Source: an uncultured Blautia sp.
Lineage (GTDB): Bacteria > Bacillota > Clostridia > Lachnospirales > Lachnospiraceae
Reading direction: 5' to 3'
Assembly (NCBI GenBank): GCA_900540785.1
Contig: UQHF01000003.1
Location: 1 to 64,000 of the forward strand
DNA length: 64,000 bases
The position numbers and the translations under genes were made by a program. The stretch's first letter is position 1; the number at the start of each line of letters is the position of its first letter. Shown here one piece after another: positions 1-8,760 of the stretch. The notes beneath the pieces were generated by a model. The model had not been told where the DNA came from. It made no database searches and saw only the letters and a program-made list of their open reading frames with translations.

Positions 1-42
1 CCCTTAGCAGGGGCACCTCTTCGGCCTCTTGAGTACTTCTCC
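1..42 (-). tRNA. tRNA-Ser(GCU), 5' part only (cut by window edge)
   Basis: Read on the minus strand, the first 42 bases are the 5' part of a class II tRNA: acceptor 5' strand GGAGAAG, a D-arm with the serine-type AGAGGCCGAAGAGG, then an anticodon stem TGCCC and loop CTGCTAA. The anticodon is GCT (plus-strand positions 6-8), reading AGC and AGU serine codons. The long variable arm, T-arm and 3' acceptor strand lie outside the window. A near-consensus promoter is found directly upstream at 103-131. Confidence 0.9.
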
Positions 43-102
43 AGACTCCGAACTTTCAATCATTATGAAATTCGAACGCGTTCTATCTGAAACGCATTAT
101 TG

Positions 103-131
103 ATTATACATAAGCTTTCCTATATTGTCAA
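103..131 (-). promoter_or_regulatory. Consensus sigma-A promoter of tRNA-Ser
   Basis: The minus strand carries TTGACA (126-131), a 17-base spacer and TATAAT (103-108), both perfect matches to the housekeeping consensus. The tRNA begins about 60 bases downstream, which leaves a short leader. Confidence 0.85.
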
Positions 132-187
132 CCTGTTTTTTACATTTATTTAAAATTATTTTGATTTTTATCGCTTTACAGAGAAAT

Positions 188-219
188 CAGGCGCAGATAC
201 CCGTAAATATCTGCGCCTG
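188..219 (-). terminator. Perfect 12-bp hairpin after plsC, probable terminator
   Basis: Positions 188-199 and 208-219 are perfect reverse complements (CAGGCGCAGATA) around an 8-base loop. It lies 50 bases past the plsC stop and before the tRNA promoter. The T-tract on either side is poor, so termination is likely but not certain. Confidence 0.55.
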
Positions 220-269
220 CACTATTCAGATCATCTCGGACAAACCGCTTCCACTTCCTGCTCTGCCGT

Positions 270-989
270 TCAGTTCCAGCCTCCGTTTGCCTTGATCGTT
301 TCTTCTATTCTTCTTTTTACTTCTGCCGCAATTTCCACAGTATTCATATCCTTATATTCCTCATAATACATAGGCGTCAGAAAATGAACCTGCACTTTCA
401 GTTTCTCAATAGAACCTGTATCAAACGCCTTATAAGAATCCAGCAGTGCCACCGGAATGATCGGACATTTTGATTTTGTAGCAGCTTTAAAGCTTCCGCC
501 CTTAAATTCCTGCGGGTGGTTTCCCTGCTTACTTCTTGTTCCCTCTGCAAAAATCAGATAGTTTCTGCCTGCCTTTACCTCTTTTGTCACATTTAATATT
601 ACCTGCATGGACTGTTTTATATCTTCTCTGTCAATAATAAATGCCTTCATACAGGCAAACACCTGCTTCAGAAAAGGTACGTCTGCAACTTCTTTTTTTG
701 CTACAACAGAAAACGGAACCGGACATACCTGAAGAATTGCAAGAACATCAAATAAGCCCTGATGGTTTGGAAAAAACATAAAACCGTTTTCTTTTGGTAT
801 GTTTTCCACACCATGCGCTTCGATTTCGAGATTTCCTCCCCATATAGCTCTTCTGTCAATATACTTTAAGACTGCATATCGTTCTTCTTCCGTATAATTA
901 TCAACATGAGCTGCACACCAGCAGAGTTTAAACCAGCCGTAAGGAACAAAAAAAAGATTCTTTAATACCATAAGAAGGATTCTTTTCAT
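270..989 (-). CDS. plsC: 1-acyl-sn-glycerol-3-phosphate acyltransferase (PlsC family)
   Basis: A 239-residue protein that probably moves an acyl chain onto lysophosphatidic acid to make phosphatidic acid at the inner face of the membrane. It has the two hallmark blocks of the family: the catalytic NHQGLFD (NHX4D) near residue 76 and FAEGTRS near residue 147, which binds the glycerol phosphate. The N-terminus is hydrophobic and can sit in the membrane. The start has AGGAGG upstream. It is the last gene of the gyrB-gyrA-membrane protein-plsC run and is followed by a hairpin. The exact acyl donor (ACP or CoA) cannot be told from sequence. Confidence 0.85.
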   Translation of the reverse strand: MKRILLMVLKNLFFVPYGWFKLCWCAAHVDNYTEEERYAVLKYIDRRAIWGGNLEIEAHGVENIPKENGFMFFPNHQGLFDVLAILQVCPVPFSVVAKKEVADVPFLKQVFACMKAFIIDREDIKQSMQVILNVTKEVKAGRNYLIFAEGTRSKQGNHPQEFKGGSFKAATKSKCPIIPVALLDSYKAFDTGSIEKLKVQVHFLTPMYYEEYKDMNTVEIAAEVKRRIEETIKANGGWN

Positions 990-1008
990 TTTATTATTTT
1001 CCTCCTGA

Positions 1009-1668
1009 TCAAGCCAGTTTACCGGCTATTCTTTCTTCATATCCTGGATTTTTCTTAATAAATGTATCGTAAGCCACTGTATAGTCTTTATAAGTATCTG
1101 TTGTCATAAATTTTGCATACTCATCGGCTGCTGCCTGACTCATTTCTTCCGTTATTTCAGAAGGAGCAAACACATAGTATTTGTTATCTTTCTCTTTTAC
1201 CATATACGTCGCAATACATGGATATTCCTGCTCATTTTCCAGCACAAGATTATACCGTATGTATACATAAGTATATTTTTTATTTTTTGTAAGGACTTCA
1301 CAGTCGCTGATTTTAACTTTGCTTACATTATGAGCTTTATAATATTTCATTGTGGCATCAATTTCTGCCTGAAGCTCCTTCGATACCTTTTTCTCTGTAT
1401 CGTAGCACTTCTTCATATCTTTTTCTTTCCCCTCAACACCAGCTTTAATAAGGGCTTCCACAACTCCCTCCGGTGTTTTATGACTGACACCGCAGCCTTT
1501 TACTCCCAGAATGATCAGGAAAATGAGAAGCAGGACAGCGCCTCCTGCCAGAATGTAATTACTATTCAAAACAAAGGCGCTTTTTCTCTTTCTTCTTTTC
1601 CTGCTTTTACTCTGAGTCCTCGGTCTGCTGCCGGTTCTGTTACTGTTTTTATTTCCTGATGCTGTCAT
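1009..1668 (-). CDS. Membrane-anchored protein of unknown function, NTF2-like outside domain
   Basis: 219 residues. The first 35 are very basic (RKRRKRK) and are followed by one membrane segment at about 38-59, so the rest (60-219) should lie outside the cell. The outer part starts with TPEGVVEALIKAGVEGKEKDMKKCY, cut here to the pattern: a helix followed by alternating beta strands, as in NTF2-like or DUF4878-type lipid/solute-binding domains. That family link is inference. Its ATG overlaps the gyrA stop by 4 bases (1665-1668), so it is translationally coupled to gyrA. I do not recognise a specific function. Confidence 0.6.
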   Translation of the reverse strand: MTASGNKNSNRTGSRPRTQSKSRKRRKRKSAFVLNSNYILAGGAVLLLIFLIILGVKGCGVSHKTPEGVVEALIKAGVEGKEKDMKKCYDTEKKVSKELQAEIDATMKYYKAHNVSKVKISDCEVLTKNKKYTYVYIRYNLVLENEQEYPCIATYMVKEKDNKYYVFAPSEITEEMSQAAADEYAKFMTTDTYKDYTVAYDTFIKKNPGYEERIAGKLA

Positions 1669-4181
1669 GATTCTTCTGTTTCCCCTTCAACGCCATTGAG
1701 AATTTCTTCTCCTTTGCCTGGCTCTTCTTCCTTTTCTCTTACTTTAGCTACACTGGCAACTGTAATTCCTTCCTGAAGGTTCATAAGCTTCACTCCGGAA
1801 GTAATTCGTCCGAGAATGGAAATATCAGAACACTGCAGACGGATAATAATACCCTCTGTCGTGATGATCATAATTTCATTTTCTTCGTTTACAGCCTTCG
1901 CACCTACTACATTTCCTGTTTTCTCCGTGATCTTATAGCATTTGACGCCTTTTCCGCCCCTGTTCTGGCAGGTAAACTCACTGATACATGTTCTCTTGCC
2001 CATTCCGTTTTCAGAAACAACAAGGAGATAATATCCCTGAGAATTCAGCTGCATGGCAACGACTTCATCTCCGTCTGCCAGATTCATTCCGCGGACACCC
2101 ATAGAGCTTCTTCCTGTACTTCTCACATCTGTCTCTTTGAAACGGATACACTGGCCGTCTTTTGTCACAAGAATAATATCTTTTTTATTATCCGTTGCCT
2201 TTACTTCGATCAGCTCGTCGTCATCTCTTAAAATAATGGCTGCAAGACCGGTTTTACGCACATTCATATAATCCTGGATCGGTGTTTTCTTAACAAGACC
2301 TTTCTTTGTTGCCATCATAAGATAATGTCCCGGCTCAAATTTACTGATCGGAATCACAGAAGTAATACGCTCTCCCGGCATAAGCTGAAGAAGATTGATA
2401 ATCGCAGTTCCTCTTGCGGTTCTTCCTGCCTCCGGAATCTCGTACGCCTTCAGTCTGTACACTCTTCCTGTATTTGTAAAGAACATAAGATAGTGATGGG
2501 TCGTCGTCATAAGAAGCTCTTCGATAAAATCGTCCTCAAGAGTCTGCATACCCTTGATTCCTCTTCCGCCTCTGTTCTGACTCCGGAAATTATCAACTGT
2601 CATTCTCTTGATATAGCCAAGCTTTGTCATGGCAATGACTGTGTTTTCTTTCGGAATCAGGTCTTCCGTTGTAATATCATAAACATCATATCCGATGGAA
2701 GTTTTTCTGTCGTCTCCATATTTTTCGGAAACAGCAAGAATTTCCTCACGGATCACGCGAAGAAGCAGTGTTCTGTCTGCAAGTATCGCCTCGTATTTAC
2801 GGATTTTTTCCATAAGTTCTGCGTATTCCGCTTCCAGCTTCTCTCTTTCCAGACCTGTAAGAGCACGAAGACGCATATCCACGATCGCCTGTGCCTGCGC
2901 TTCTGTAAGCTCAAAACGGGATATTAACTCCTGTTTTGCAGCCTGTACATTCTGAGAACCTCTGATAATACGGATCACTTCGTCAATATTATCAAGCGCT
3001 TTTAAAAGCCCTTCCAAAATGTGCGCTCTTTCTTTTGCCTTATTCAGATCATATTTTGTTCTTCTTGTGACAACCTCTTCCTGGTGTGCAAGATAATAAT
3101 TGAGCATTTCCTGAAGATTTAAAACCTTTGGCTCCAGACTTCCGTGACTCGGGATCAGGGAAAGCATGATCACGCCGAATGTATCCTGAAGCTGGGTATG
3201 CTTATAAAGCTGATTCAGAACAACATTTGCATTCGCATCTTTTCGAAGATCGATGCAGATACGCATGCCTTCACGGCTTGAATGGTCGTTCAGGTCCACA
3301 ATGCCATCTATTTTTTTGTCACGCACAAGCTCGGCAATCTTACTTATCAGTCTTGCTTTATTCACAAGATAGGGAAGCTCTGTCACAATAATCCTTGATT
3401 TTCCGTTTGGAAGCGTCTCGATATTTGTCACTGCGCGGACTCTTATCTTGCCGCGGCCTGTGCGGTATGCCTCCTCAATTCCTCTTCTTCCCAGAATCGT
3501 TGCACCTGTAGGAAAATCCGGTCCTTTTACAATTTCCAGAAGCTCTTCGATTGTTGTTTCTCTGTCTTCTTCAATAATGTTGTCAATGATTTTTACGACA
3601 GCAGAAATAACCTCCCGAAGATTGTGCGGAGGAATATTCGTTGCCATTCCGACAGCAATACCTGAGGTACCGTTTACGAGAAGGTTCGGGTATCTGGACG
3701 GGAGAACTGCAGGTTCTCTCTCTGTCTCGTCAAAGTTTGGCTGGAAATCTACGGTATCCTTGTTAATATCCGCAAGCATTTCCATAGAAATTTTGCTTAA
3801 ACGCGCCTCTGTATATCGCATGGCAGCCGCGCCGTCTCCGTCAACGGAGCCAAAGTTTCCATGTCCGTCAACAAGAGGATACCTTGTGGACCACTCCTGC
3901 GCCATATTGACAAGCGCTCCGTAAATAGAGCTGTCCCCGTGAGGGTGATACTTACCCATTGTATCACCCACGATACGCGCACATTTACGATGAGGCTTAT
4001 CGGGACCGTTATTTAACTCTATCATGGAATACAGAACACGCCTCTGTACAGGTTTCAGACCATCTCTTACATCTGGCAGCGCACGGGAAGCAATTACACT
4101 CATGGCATAGTCGATGTAAGAATCTTTCATTGTTTTTTCCAAATCCACCTCGTGGACTTTGTCAAAAATATTTTCTTCCAT
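1665..4181 (-). CDS. gyrA: DNA gyrase subunit A
   Basis: 838 residues, usual for GyrA. With GyrB it forms the ATP-driven enzyme that puts negative supercoils into DNA. The N-terminal winged-helix domain holds the catalytic tyrosine (Tyr123 in AMRYTEARL), the tower and coiled coil follow, and the C-terminal wheel contains the GyrA box as QNRGGRG. In the quinolone-resistance-determining region (HPHGDSSIYG) the E. coli Ser83 position is Ser84 here, but the Asp87 position is Gly88. It starts 15 bases after gyrB and overlaps the next gene by 4 bases. The C-terminus ends in a Glu-rich tail. Confidence 0.97.
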   Translation of the reverse strand: MEENIFDKVHEVDLEKTMKDSYIDYAMSVIASRALPDVRDGLKPVQRRVLYSMIELNNGPDKPHRKCARIVGDTMGKYHPHGDSSIYGALVNMAQEWSTRYPLVDGHGNFGSVDGDGAAAMRYTEARLSKISMEMLADINKDTVDFQPNFDETEREPAVLPSRYPNLLVNGTSGIAVGMATNIPPHNLREVISAVVKIIDNIIEEDRETTIEELLEIVKGPDFPTGATILGRRGIEEAYRTGRGKIRVRAVTNIETLPNGKSRIIVTELPYLVNKARLISKIAELVRDKKIDGIVDLNDHSSREGMRICIDLRKDANANVVLNQLYKHTQLQDTFGVIMLSLIPSHGSLEPKVLNLQEMLNYYLAHQEEVVTRRTKYDLNKAKERAHILEGLLKALDNIDEVIRIIRGSQNVQAAKQELISRFELTEAQAQAIVDMRLRALTGLEREKLEAEYAELMEKIRKYEAILADRTLLLRVIREEILAVSEKYGDDRKTSIGYDVYDITTEDLIPKENTVIAMTKLGYIKRMTVDNFRSQNRGGRGIKGMQTLEDDFIEELLMTTTHHYLMFFTNTGRVYRLKAYEIPEAGRTARGTAIINLLQLMPGERITSVIPISKFEPGHYLMMATKKGLVKKTPIQDYMNVRKTGLAAIILRDDDELIEVKATDNKKDIILVTKDGQCIRFKETDVRSTGRSSMGVRGMNLADGDEVVAMQLNSQGYYLLVVSENGMGKRTCISEFTCQNRGGKGVKCYKITEKTGNVVGAKAVNEENEIMIITTEGIIIRLQCSDISILGRITSGVKLMNLQEGITVASVAKVREKEEEPGKGEEILNGVEGETEES

Positions 4182-4196
4182 TCTCTGTTCTCCTGA

Positions 4197-6122
4197 TTAA
4201 ATATCGAGATTTTTTACAAATCTTGCATTTTCTTCTATAAACTCACGCCGTGGTTCTACCTTGTCTCCCATCAGTGTGGTAAATGTCAGATCTATTTCTG
4301 ATGTTGCCGCCTCGTCCATTGTCACACGAAGCAGGATCCTTTTTTCCGGATCCATTGTTGTTTCCCAGAGCTGCTCTGCGTCCATCTCTCCCAGACCTTT
4401 GTAACGCTGGATTTTGTTGTTTCCGTCACGTCCGATTTCTGTAAGGATTGTATTCAGCTCATTATCATCATAGGCATACCATACCCTTTTATTTTTCTCC
4501 ACCTTGTAGAGCGGCGGCTGTGCAAGATATACATATCCCTGTCTGATAAGCTCCGGCATAAAACGATACAAAAATGTGAGAAGAAGCGTTGCAATATGCG
4601 CTCCGTCCACATCGGCATCTGTCATAATGATAATCTTATGATAGCGAAGCTTTGTAATATCAAAATCCTCATGGATTCCCGTTCCGAAGGCAGTGATCAT
4701 AGCCTTGATCTCCGCATTGGAATAGATTTTGTCAAGACGGGCTTTTTCTACATTCAGAATTTTTCCTCTGAGGGGAAGGATCGCCTGCGTTGCACGGTTT
4801 CTTGCTGTTTTTGCAGAACCACCGGCAGAATCACCCTCAACAATGTAAATCTCACAGTTTTCCGGATTTTTGTCAGAACAGTCTGCAAGTTTTCCGGGAA
4901 GAGACATTCCGTCAAGGGCTGACTTACGTCTTGTAAGGTCACGTGCTTTTCGTGCCGCCTCTCTTGCTCTCTGGGCAAGTACCGATTTTTCTACTGTCAC
5001 TTTTGCAACAGAAGGATTCTGCTCCAGGAAAATTTCAAGCTGTTTGCTTACAATGCCATCTACTGCGCCTCTTGCCTCGCTGTTTCCAAGCTTCTGCTTT
5101 GTCTGTCCCTCAAACTGAGGATTTTCTATTTTCACACTTACGATCGCTGTAAGTCCCTCTCGAATATCATCGCCGCTTAAATTCGGCTCACTGTCTTTGA
5201 GAAGCTTATTCTTTCTGGCATAATCATTAAATGTTTTTGTGATGGCGTTTCGGAAGCCCATAATATGAGTTCCGCCTTCCGGCGTATTGATATTATTTAC
5301 AAATCCGTAGCTGTTCTCCGTATAAGAATCGTTGTGCTGCATGGCAACCTCAACGATAACACCGTCTTTTTCTCCCTCACAGTATATGATCTCCGGATAC
5401 AGAGCCTCTTTGCTTTTGTTGAGATACTGTACAAACTCCTGGATACCGCCCTCGTAGTGGAAAGTTTTTTCTCTCTCCATTTCTGCTCTTGTATCCTTTA
5501 AAACAATTTTCAGACCTTTGGTAAGAAATGCCATCTCACGAAGACGCTGTTTTAAAACATCGTAATCATAAACTGTATCTTCAAATATTTCTTTATCCGG
5601 TAAAAAAGAAACCATTGTTCCTGTTTTTTCCGGTTCGCAGGTACCGATCACTTTCAGAGGGTAGATTGTTTTTCCTCTCTCATATCTCTGTCTGTATACC
5701 TGTCCTTCTTTGTAAATCGTAACCTCAAGCCATTCTGACAGAGCATTTACTACAGATGCGCCCACTCCGTGAAGACCGCCGGATACCTTGTATCCTCCTC
5801 CGCCGAATTTGCCGCCTGCATGTAAAATGGTAAATACAACCTCTACTGCCGGTATTCCCGCTTTATGATTGATTCCCACCGGAATTCCTCTTCCGTCGTC
5901 CGTAACTGTGATGGAATTATCCGGATTAATAGTAACATTTATTTCTTTACAGAAGCCCGCCAGAGCCTCATCTACCGCGTTGTCCACAATCTCATATACA
6001 AGATGATGAAGTCCTCTGCTGGATGTGCTGCCGATATACATACCCGGTCTTTTCCGTACTGCTTCCAGTCCTTCCAGAATCTGGATTTGGTCTGCTCCGT
6101 ACTCCGTGTTTTCTCCGCCCAT
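4197..6122 (-). CDS. gyrB: DNA gyrase subunit B
   Basis: 641 residues, the usual length for Firmicute GyrB. It supplies the ATPase of gyrase. Visible parts are the GHKL ATPase (EIVDNAVDEA, DDGRGIP, GGLHGVGASVVNALS), the transducer, and the TOPRIM domain with EGDSAGGSA and DADVDGAHI, which bind the magnesium ions used in cleavage. The C-terminal YKGLGEM block is present. The start has AGGAGG. It has its own promoter (6201-6230). Unlike most Firmicutes it does not follow recF directly: about 20 kb lies between them. Confidence 0.97.
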   Translation of the reverse strand: MGGENTEYGADQIQILEGLEAVRKRPGMYIGSTSSRGLHHLVYEIVDNAVDEALAGFCKEINVTINPDNSITVTDDGRGIPVGINHKAGIPAVEVVFTILHAGGKFGGGGYKVSGGLHGVGASVVNALSEWLEVTIYKEGQVYRQRYERGKTIYPLKVIGTCEPEKTGTMVSFLPDKEIFEDTVYDYDVLKQRLREMAFLTKGLKIVLKDTRAEMEREKTFHYEGGIQEFVQYLNKSKEALYPEIIYCEGEKDGVIVEVAMQHNDSYTENSYGFVNNINTPEGGTHIMGFRNAITKTFNDYARKNKLLKDSEPNLSGDDIREGLTAIVSVKIENPQFEGQTKQKLGNSEARGAVDGIVSKQLEIFLEQNPSVAKVTVEKSVLAQRAREAARKARDLTRRKSALDGMSLPGKLADCSDKNPENCEIYIVEGDSAGGSAKTARNRATQAILPLRGKILNVEKARLDKIYSNAEIKAMITAFGTGIHEDFDITKLRYHKIIIMTDADVDGAHIATLLLTFLYRFMPELIRQGYVYLAQPPLYKVEKNKRVWYAYDDNELNTILTEIGRDGNNKIQRYKGLGEMDAEQLWETTMDPEKRILLRVTMDEAATSEIDLTFTTLMGDKVEPRREFIEENARFVKNLDI

Positions 6123-6200
6123 TTTATTCCTCCTGTCATATCTATTTCAACCGGCAGCCACTCTCTGCTGCCCTTCGTTAAGACACAATAATACTAATTT

Positions 6201-6230
6201 ATTATAGCACAAAAACCTTGTATTTTCCAA
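6201..6230 (-). promoter_or_regulatory. gyrB promoter
   Basis: Minus strand TTGGAA (6225-6230), an 18-base spacer, and TATAAT (6201-6206) with an extended TGC just before the -10. The leader has a GGCAGC/GCTGCC hairpin at 6153-6172 ahead of the AGGAGG of gyrB. Confidence 0.7.
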
Positions 6231-6237
6231 TGAAATC

Positions 6238-6275
6238 AAAAAAAATCCCCCGGCATCTTTATCTTCTGTCGGAGA
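6238..6275 (-). terminator. Intrinsic terminator after rsmI
   Basis: On the minus strand an imperfect GC-rich stem (TCTCCG with CGGGGGA) is followed by a run of eight T, about 20 bases past the rsmI stop. It separates the holB-rsmI run from the gyrB promoter. Confidence 0.6.
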
Positions 6276-6295
6276 ATTTCTTTATTTCTTATATT

Positions 6296-7147
6296 TTATT
6301 TTTTATTTATCAGATACTGGTAAACATCACGTTTTGTTATCCCTCTGTCTTTTGCCACCAGCTTCATTGCTTCTTTTCCGGAAATGCCCTTTTCTTCATA
6401 TTGCTGCATATGTTCCTCTATGGGAATACTCTCCCAGGAAGCCTGCGCTTCTTTTTCCATTTCCTGGCGGCTTTTTCCCTGAATGACGAGAACACACTCT
6501 CCAAGCGGCTTCTCTTCACTGTAATAGCGGATCAGTTCCTCTATTGTTGTCTGAAAAGCTGTTTCGTGTTTTTTTGTAAGTTCACGACAAAGAGTCATCT
6601 TTCTGTTTCCAAGCGCCTTATATAAGTCTTCCAGCGTTTTTACAAGCTTATGAGGTGCTTCATAAAGAATAATCGTTCTTGTCTCATTTTTCAGCTCTTC
6701 CAGAACTGTCCGCCTCTCTTTTTTCTCCATTGGAAGAAACGCCTCAAACGCAAATCTTCTTGTTGGAAGCCCGGAAAGAGTGAGGGCTGTAATACATGCC
6801 GCCGGTCCGGGAAGGGACGTAACAGGGATTCCCGCCTCATAGCACATGGCAGTCAGTTCCTCTCCCGGATCAGAAATTCCCGGAGTTCCTGCATCAGTGA
6901 TAAGGGCAATATTCTCTCCTGAGAGCATTTTTTCCACAAGAAAATGCCCTTTATCTATTTTGTTGTACTCGTGATAGCTTGTCATAGGCGTTTTTATCTG
7001 GAAATGATTGAGAAGTTTAATACTGTTTCTTGTATCTTCTGCTGCGATCAGATCCACTTCCTGAAGAGTTCTCAAAACACGCAGCGTTATATCCTCCAGA
7101 TTTCCTATTGGTGTTGCACATAAAAATAAGGTTCCCGTTGTTCTCAA
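6296..7147 (-). CDS. rsmI: 16S rRNA (cytidine(1402)-2'-O)-methyltransferase
   Basis: 283 residues, usual length. It adds a 2'-O-methyl group to C1402 in the decoding centre of 16S rRNA, using SAM. The N-terminus LFLCATPIGNLEDIT and the following AAEDTRN, ALITDAGTPGISDPG and SLPGPAA blocks are the signature of this SPOUT-like tetrapyrrole-methylase-fold family. It ends the run decarboxylase-gmk-like-holB-ricT-trmN6-rsmI, the order seen around yabC in Bacillus subtilis. It begins 3 bases after the upstream gene. Confidence 0.95.
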   Translation of the reverse strand: MRTTGTLFLCATPIGNLEDITLRVLRTLQEVDLIAAEDTRNSIKLLNHFQIKTPMTSYHEYNKIDKGHFLVEKMLSGENIALITDAGTPGISDPGEELTAMCYEAGIPVTSLPGPAACITALTLSGLPTRRFAFEAFLPMEKKERRTVLEELKNETRTIILYEAPHKLVKTLEDLYKALGNRKMTLCRELTKKHETAFQTTIEELIRYYSEEKPLGECVLVIQGKSRQEMEKEAQASWESIPIEEHMQQYEEKGISGKEAMKLVAKDRGITKRDVYQYLINKK

Positions 7148-7150
7148 TTT

Positions 7151-7897
7151 CTACACCTTCCCGTATATTTCCAGAATTGTTTTCGTATACACGCCCGGCT
7201 TTTCGTAAACGACAAGAGGCGGTTCTACCTGGATTCTTGAATTTCCGCCTTTTAAAGCCTCGATCAGAACCATATTCGGCTCTCTGTCTACATAAGGATA
7301 TACAAGGCGCATTCTTTTCGGCTCCAGTTTATATTTCGTCATCATATTCATAATTTCCACAAGGCGGAACGGTCTGTGAACCATGTAAAATCTTCCTCTG
7401 TCTTTTAAGACCCTGGCACCCTGGCTGATCACGTCCTCCAGCGTACAGAGAATCTCATGACGGGCAATGGCTTTTGGCATATGGGGATTTGTCAGACCAT
7501 GCTGTCCTATCATGTATGGCGGATTACAGGTAACTACATGAAAAGAAGCCGCCCCAAATATATCGGCAGCCTCTTTTATATCACCCTGTACAATCTTTAC
7601 CCTGTCCTCAAGCTGATTCATAGCCACGCTTCTCTGCGCCATTTCCGCGCACTCGTTTTGGATCTCCAGACCTGTGAAAAATTCCCCTTCTGTCTTTGCA
7701 GAGAGAAGAACGGGAATGATTCCCGTTCCCGTTCCCATATCAAGTACATTTTCTCCCTTTTTCACTTTTGCAAAGCCTGAAAGAAGGACTGCGTCGATTC
7801 CGAAGCAGAATTTTTCCGGGTCCTGGATAATGCCGTACCCGTTCTGAAGGTCGTCTACTCTTTCGTTTTCTTTTACAAAATCATTTGTTGTCTTCAA
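7151..7897 (-). CDS. tRNA1(Val) (adenine(37)-N6)-methyltransferase-like protein (YabB/YfiC family)
   Basis: 248 residues. A SAM-dependent N6-adenine methyltransferase: the SAM-binding loop DMGTGTG at 53-59 and the amino-methylating NPPY at 125-128 are both intact. In E. coli the relative TrmN6 modifies A37 of tRNA-Val, and the Bacillus relative YabB sits at this same place in the chromosome. Its start overlaps the end of ricT by 17 bases, so the two are coupled. The exact tRNA target is inferred from the family. Confidence 0.8.
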   Translation of the reverse strand: MKTTNDFVKENERVDDLQNGYGIIQDPEKFCFGIDAVLLSGFAKVKKGENVLDMGTGTGIIPVLLSAKTEGEFFTGLEIQNECAEMAQRSVAMNQLEDRVKIVQGDIKEAADIFGAASFHVVTCNPPYMIGQHGLTNPHMPKAIARHEILCTLEDVISQGARVLKDRGRFYMVHRPFRLVEIMNMMTKYKLEPKRMRLVYPYVDREPNMVLIEALKGGNSRIQVEPPLVVYEKPGVYTKTILEIYGKV

Positions 7898-8759
7898 GCC
7901 CTTCCAGCTCCTTTAATTCCTGCTCGGAAATTTTTACCTTCTTTTTTCTCGGACGGAATTTCAGACTGTCTACAGGAAATTCCTGAATTTCTTTTTCGTC
8001 ATTTACTTCCACTACAACTTTTACAAGCTGGCGCAGAACATTTACGCTCTGCACAGTTCCCTGCAGCCCGTCCGGAGTTGTTACCGTATCTCCAAGTCCC
8101 GGAAGTTTTTTATTCAGCGCCTCATATGTCTCCTGCTCATTTTTGAGACAGCACATCAGTCTTCCGCATACGCCTGAAATTTTAGTCTGGTTCAGAGAAA
8201 GATTCTGCTCTTTCGCCATTTTAATGGATACCGGAGCAAACTCAGACAGATAGGTATGGCAGCAGAGACATCTTCCGCAGATTCCAATTCCTCCCAGAAT
8301 CTTTGTCTCGTCTCTCACACCGATCTGGCGCAGCTCGATTCTTGTTTTAAAAATAGCAGCCAGGTCTTTTACAAGCTGGCGGAAATCAATTCTTCCATCT
8401 GCTGTAAAGTAGAACAGAACCTTGTTGTTGTCAAATGTGTACTCTGCGTCTATAAGCTTCATATCCAGCTCATGCTCCCAGATTTTTTTCTGGCATATTT
8501 TAAACGCTTCCTTTTCTTTTACTCTGTTCTGCTGCTCTCTTTCTTCGTCCTCCTTTGTTGCAACACGGAGAACCTCTTTTAAAGGACGCACAACGTCCTC
8601 CTCTTTTATATTTCTCGGAGTCAGCACCACTTTTCCGTATTCTACGCCGCAGGCTGTCTCCACAATTACGTGATCACCTTCTTTTACACTATATTCCTTC
8701 GGGTCAAAATAATAAATTTTTCCCACATTACGGAATCTTACTCCTACTACCTTTGTCAT
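7881..8759 (-). CDS. ricT: PSP1-domain protein RicT (YaaT)
   Basis: 292 residues. In B. subtilis RicT (YaaT) joins RicA and RicF in an iron-sulfur complex that directs RNase Y processing and affects sporulation and competence. The PSP1 core is plain, with the cysteine blocks CGRCLCCHTYLSEF and CGRLMCCL that supply cluster ligands. The C-terminal tail is basic (RPRKKKVK). It starts 1 base after holB. The partners RicA and RicF are not in this window. Confidence 0.9.
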   Translation of the reverse strand: MTKVVGVRFRNVGKIYYFDPKEYSVKEGDHVIVETACGVEYGKVVLTPRNIKEEDVVRPLKEVLRVATKEDEEREQQNRVKEKEAFKICQKKIWEHELDMKLIDAEYTFDNNKVLFYFTADGRIDFRQLVKDLAAIFKTRIELRQIGVRDETKILGGIGICGRCLCCHTYLSEFAPVSIKMAKEQNLSLNQTKISGVCGRLMCCLKNEQETYEALNKKLPGLGDTVTTPDGLQGTVQSVNVLRQLVKVVVEVNDEKEIQEFPVDSLKFRPRKKKVKISEQELKELEGLEDNK

Positions 8760-8760
8760 T

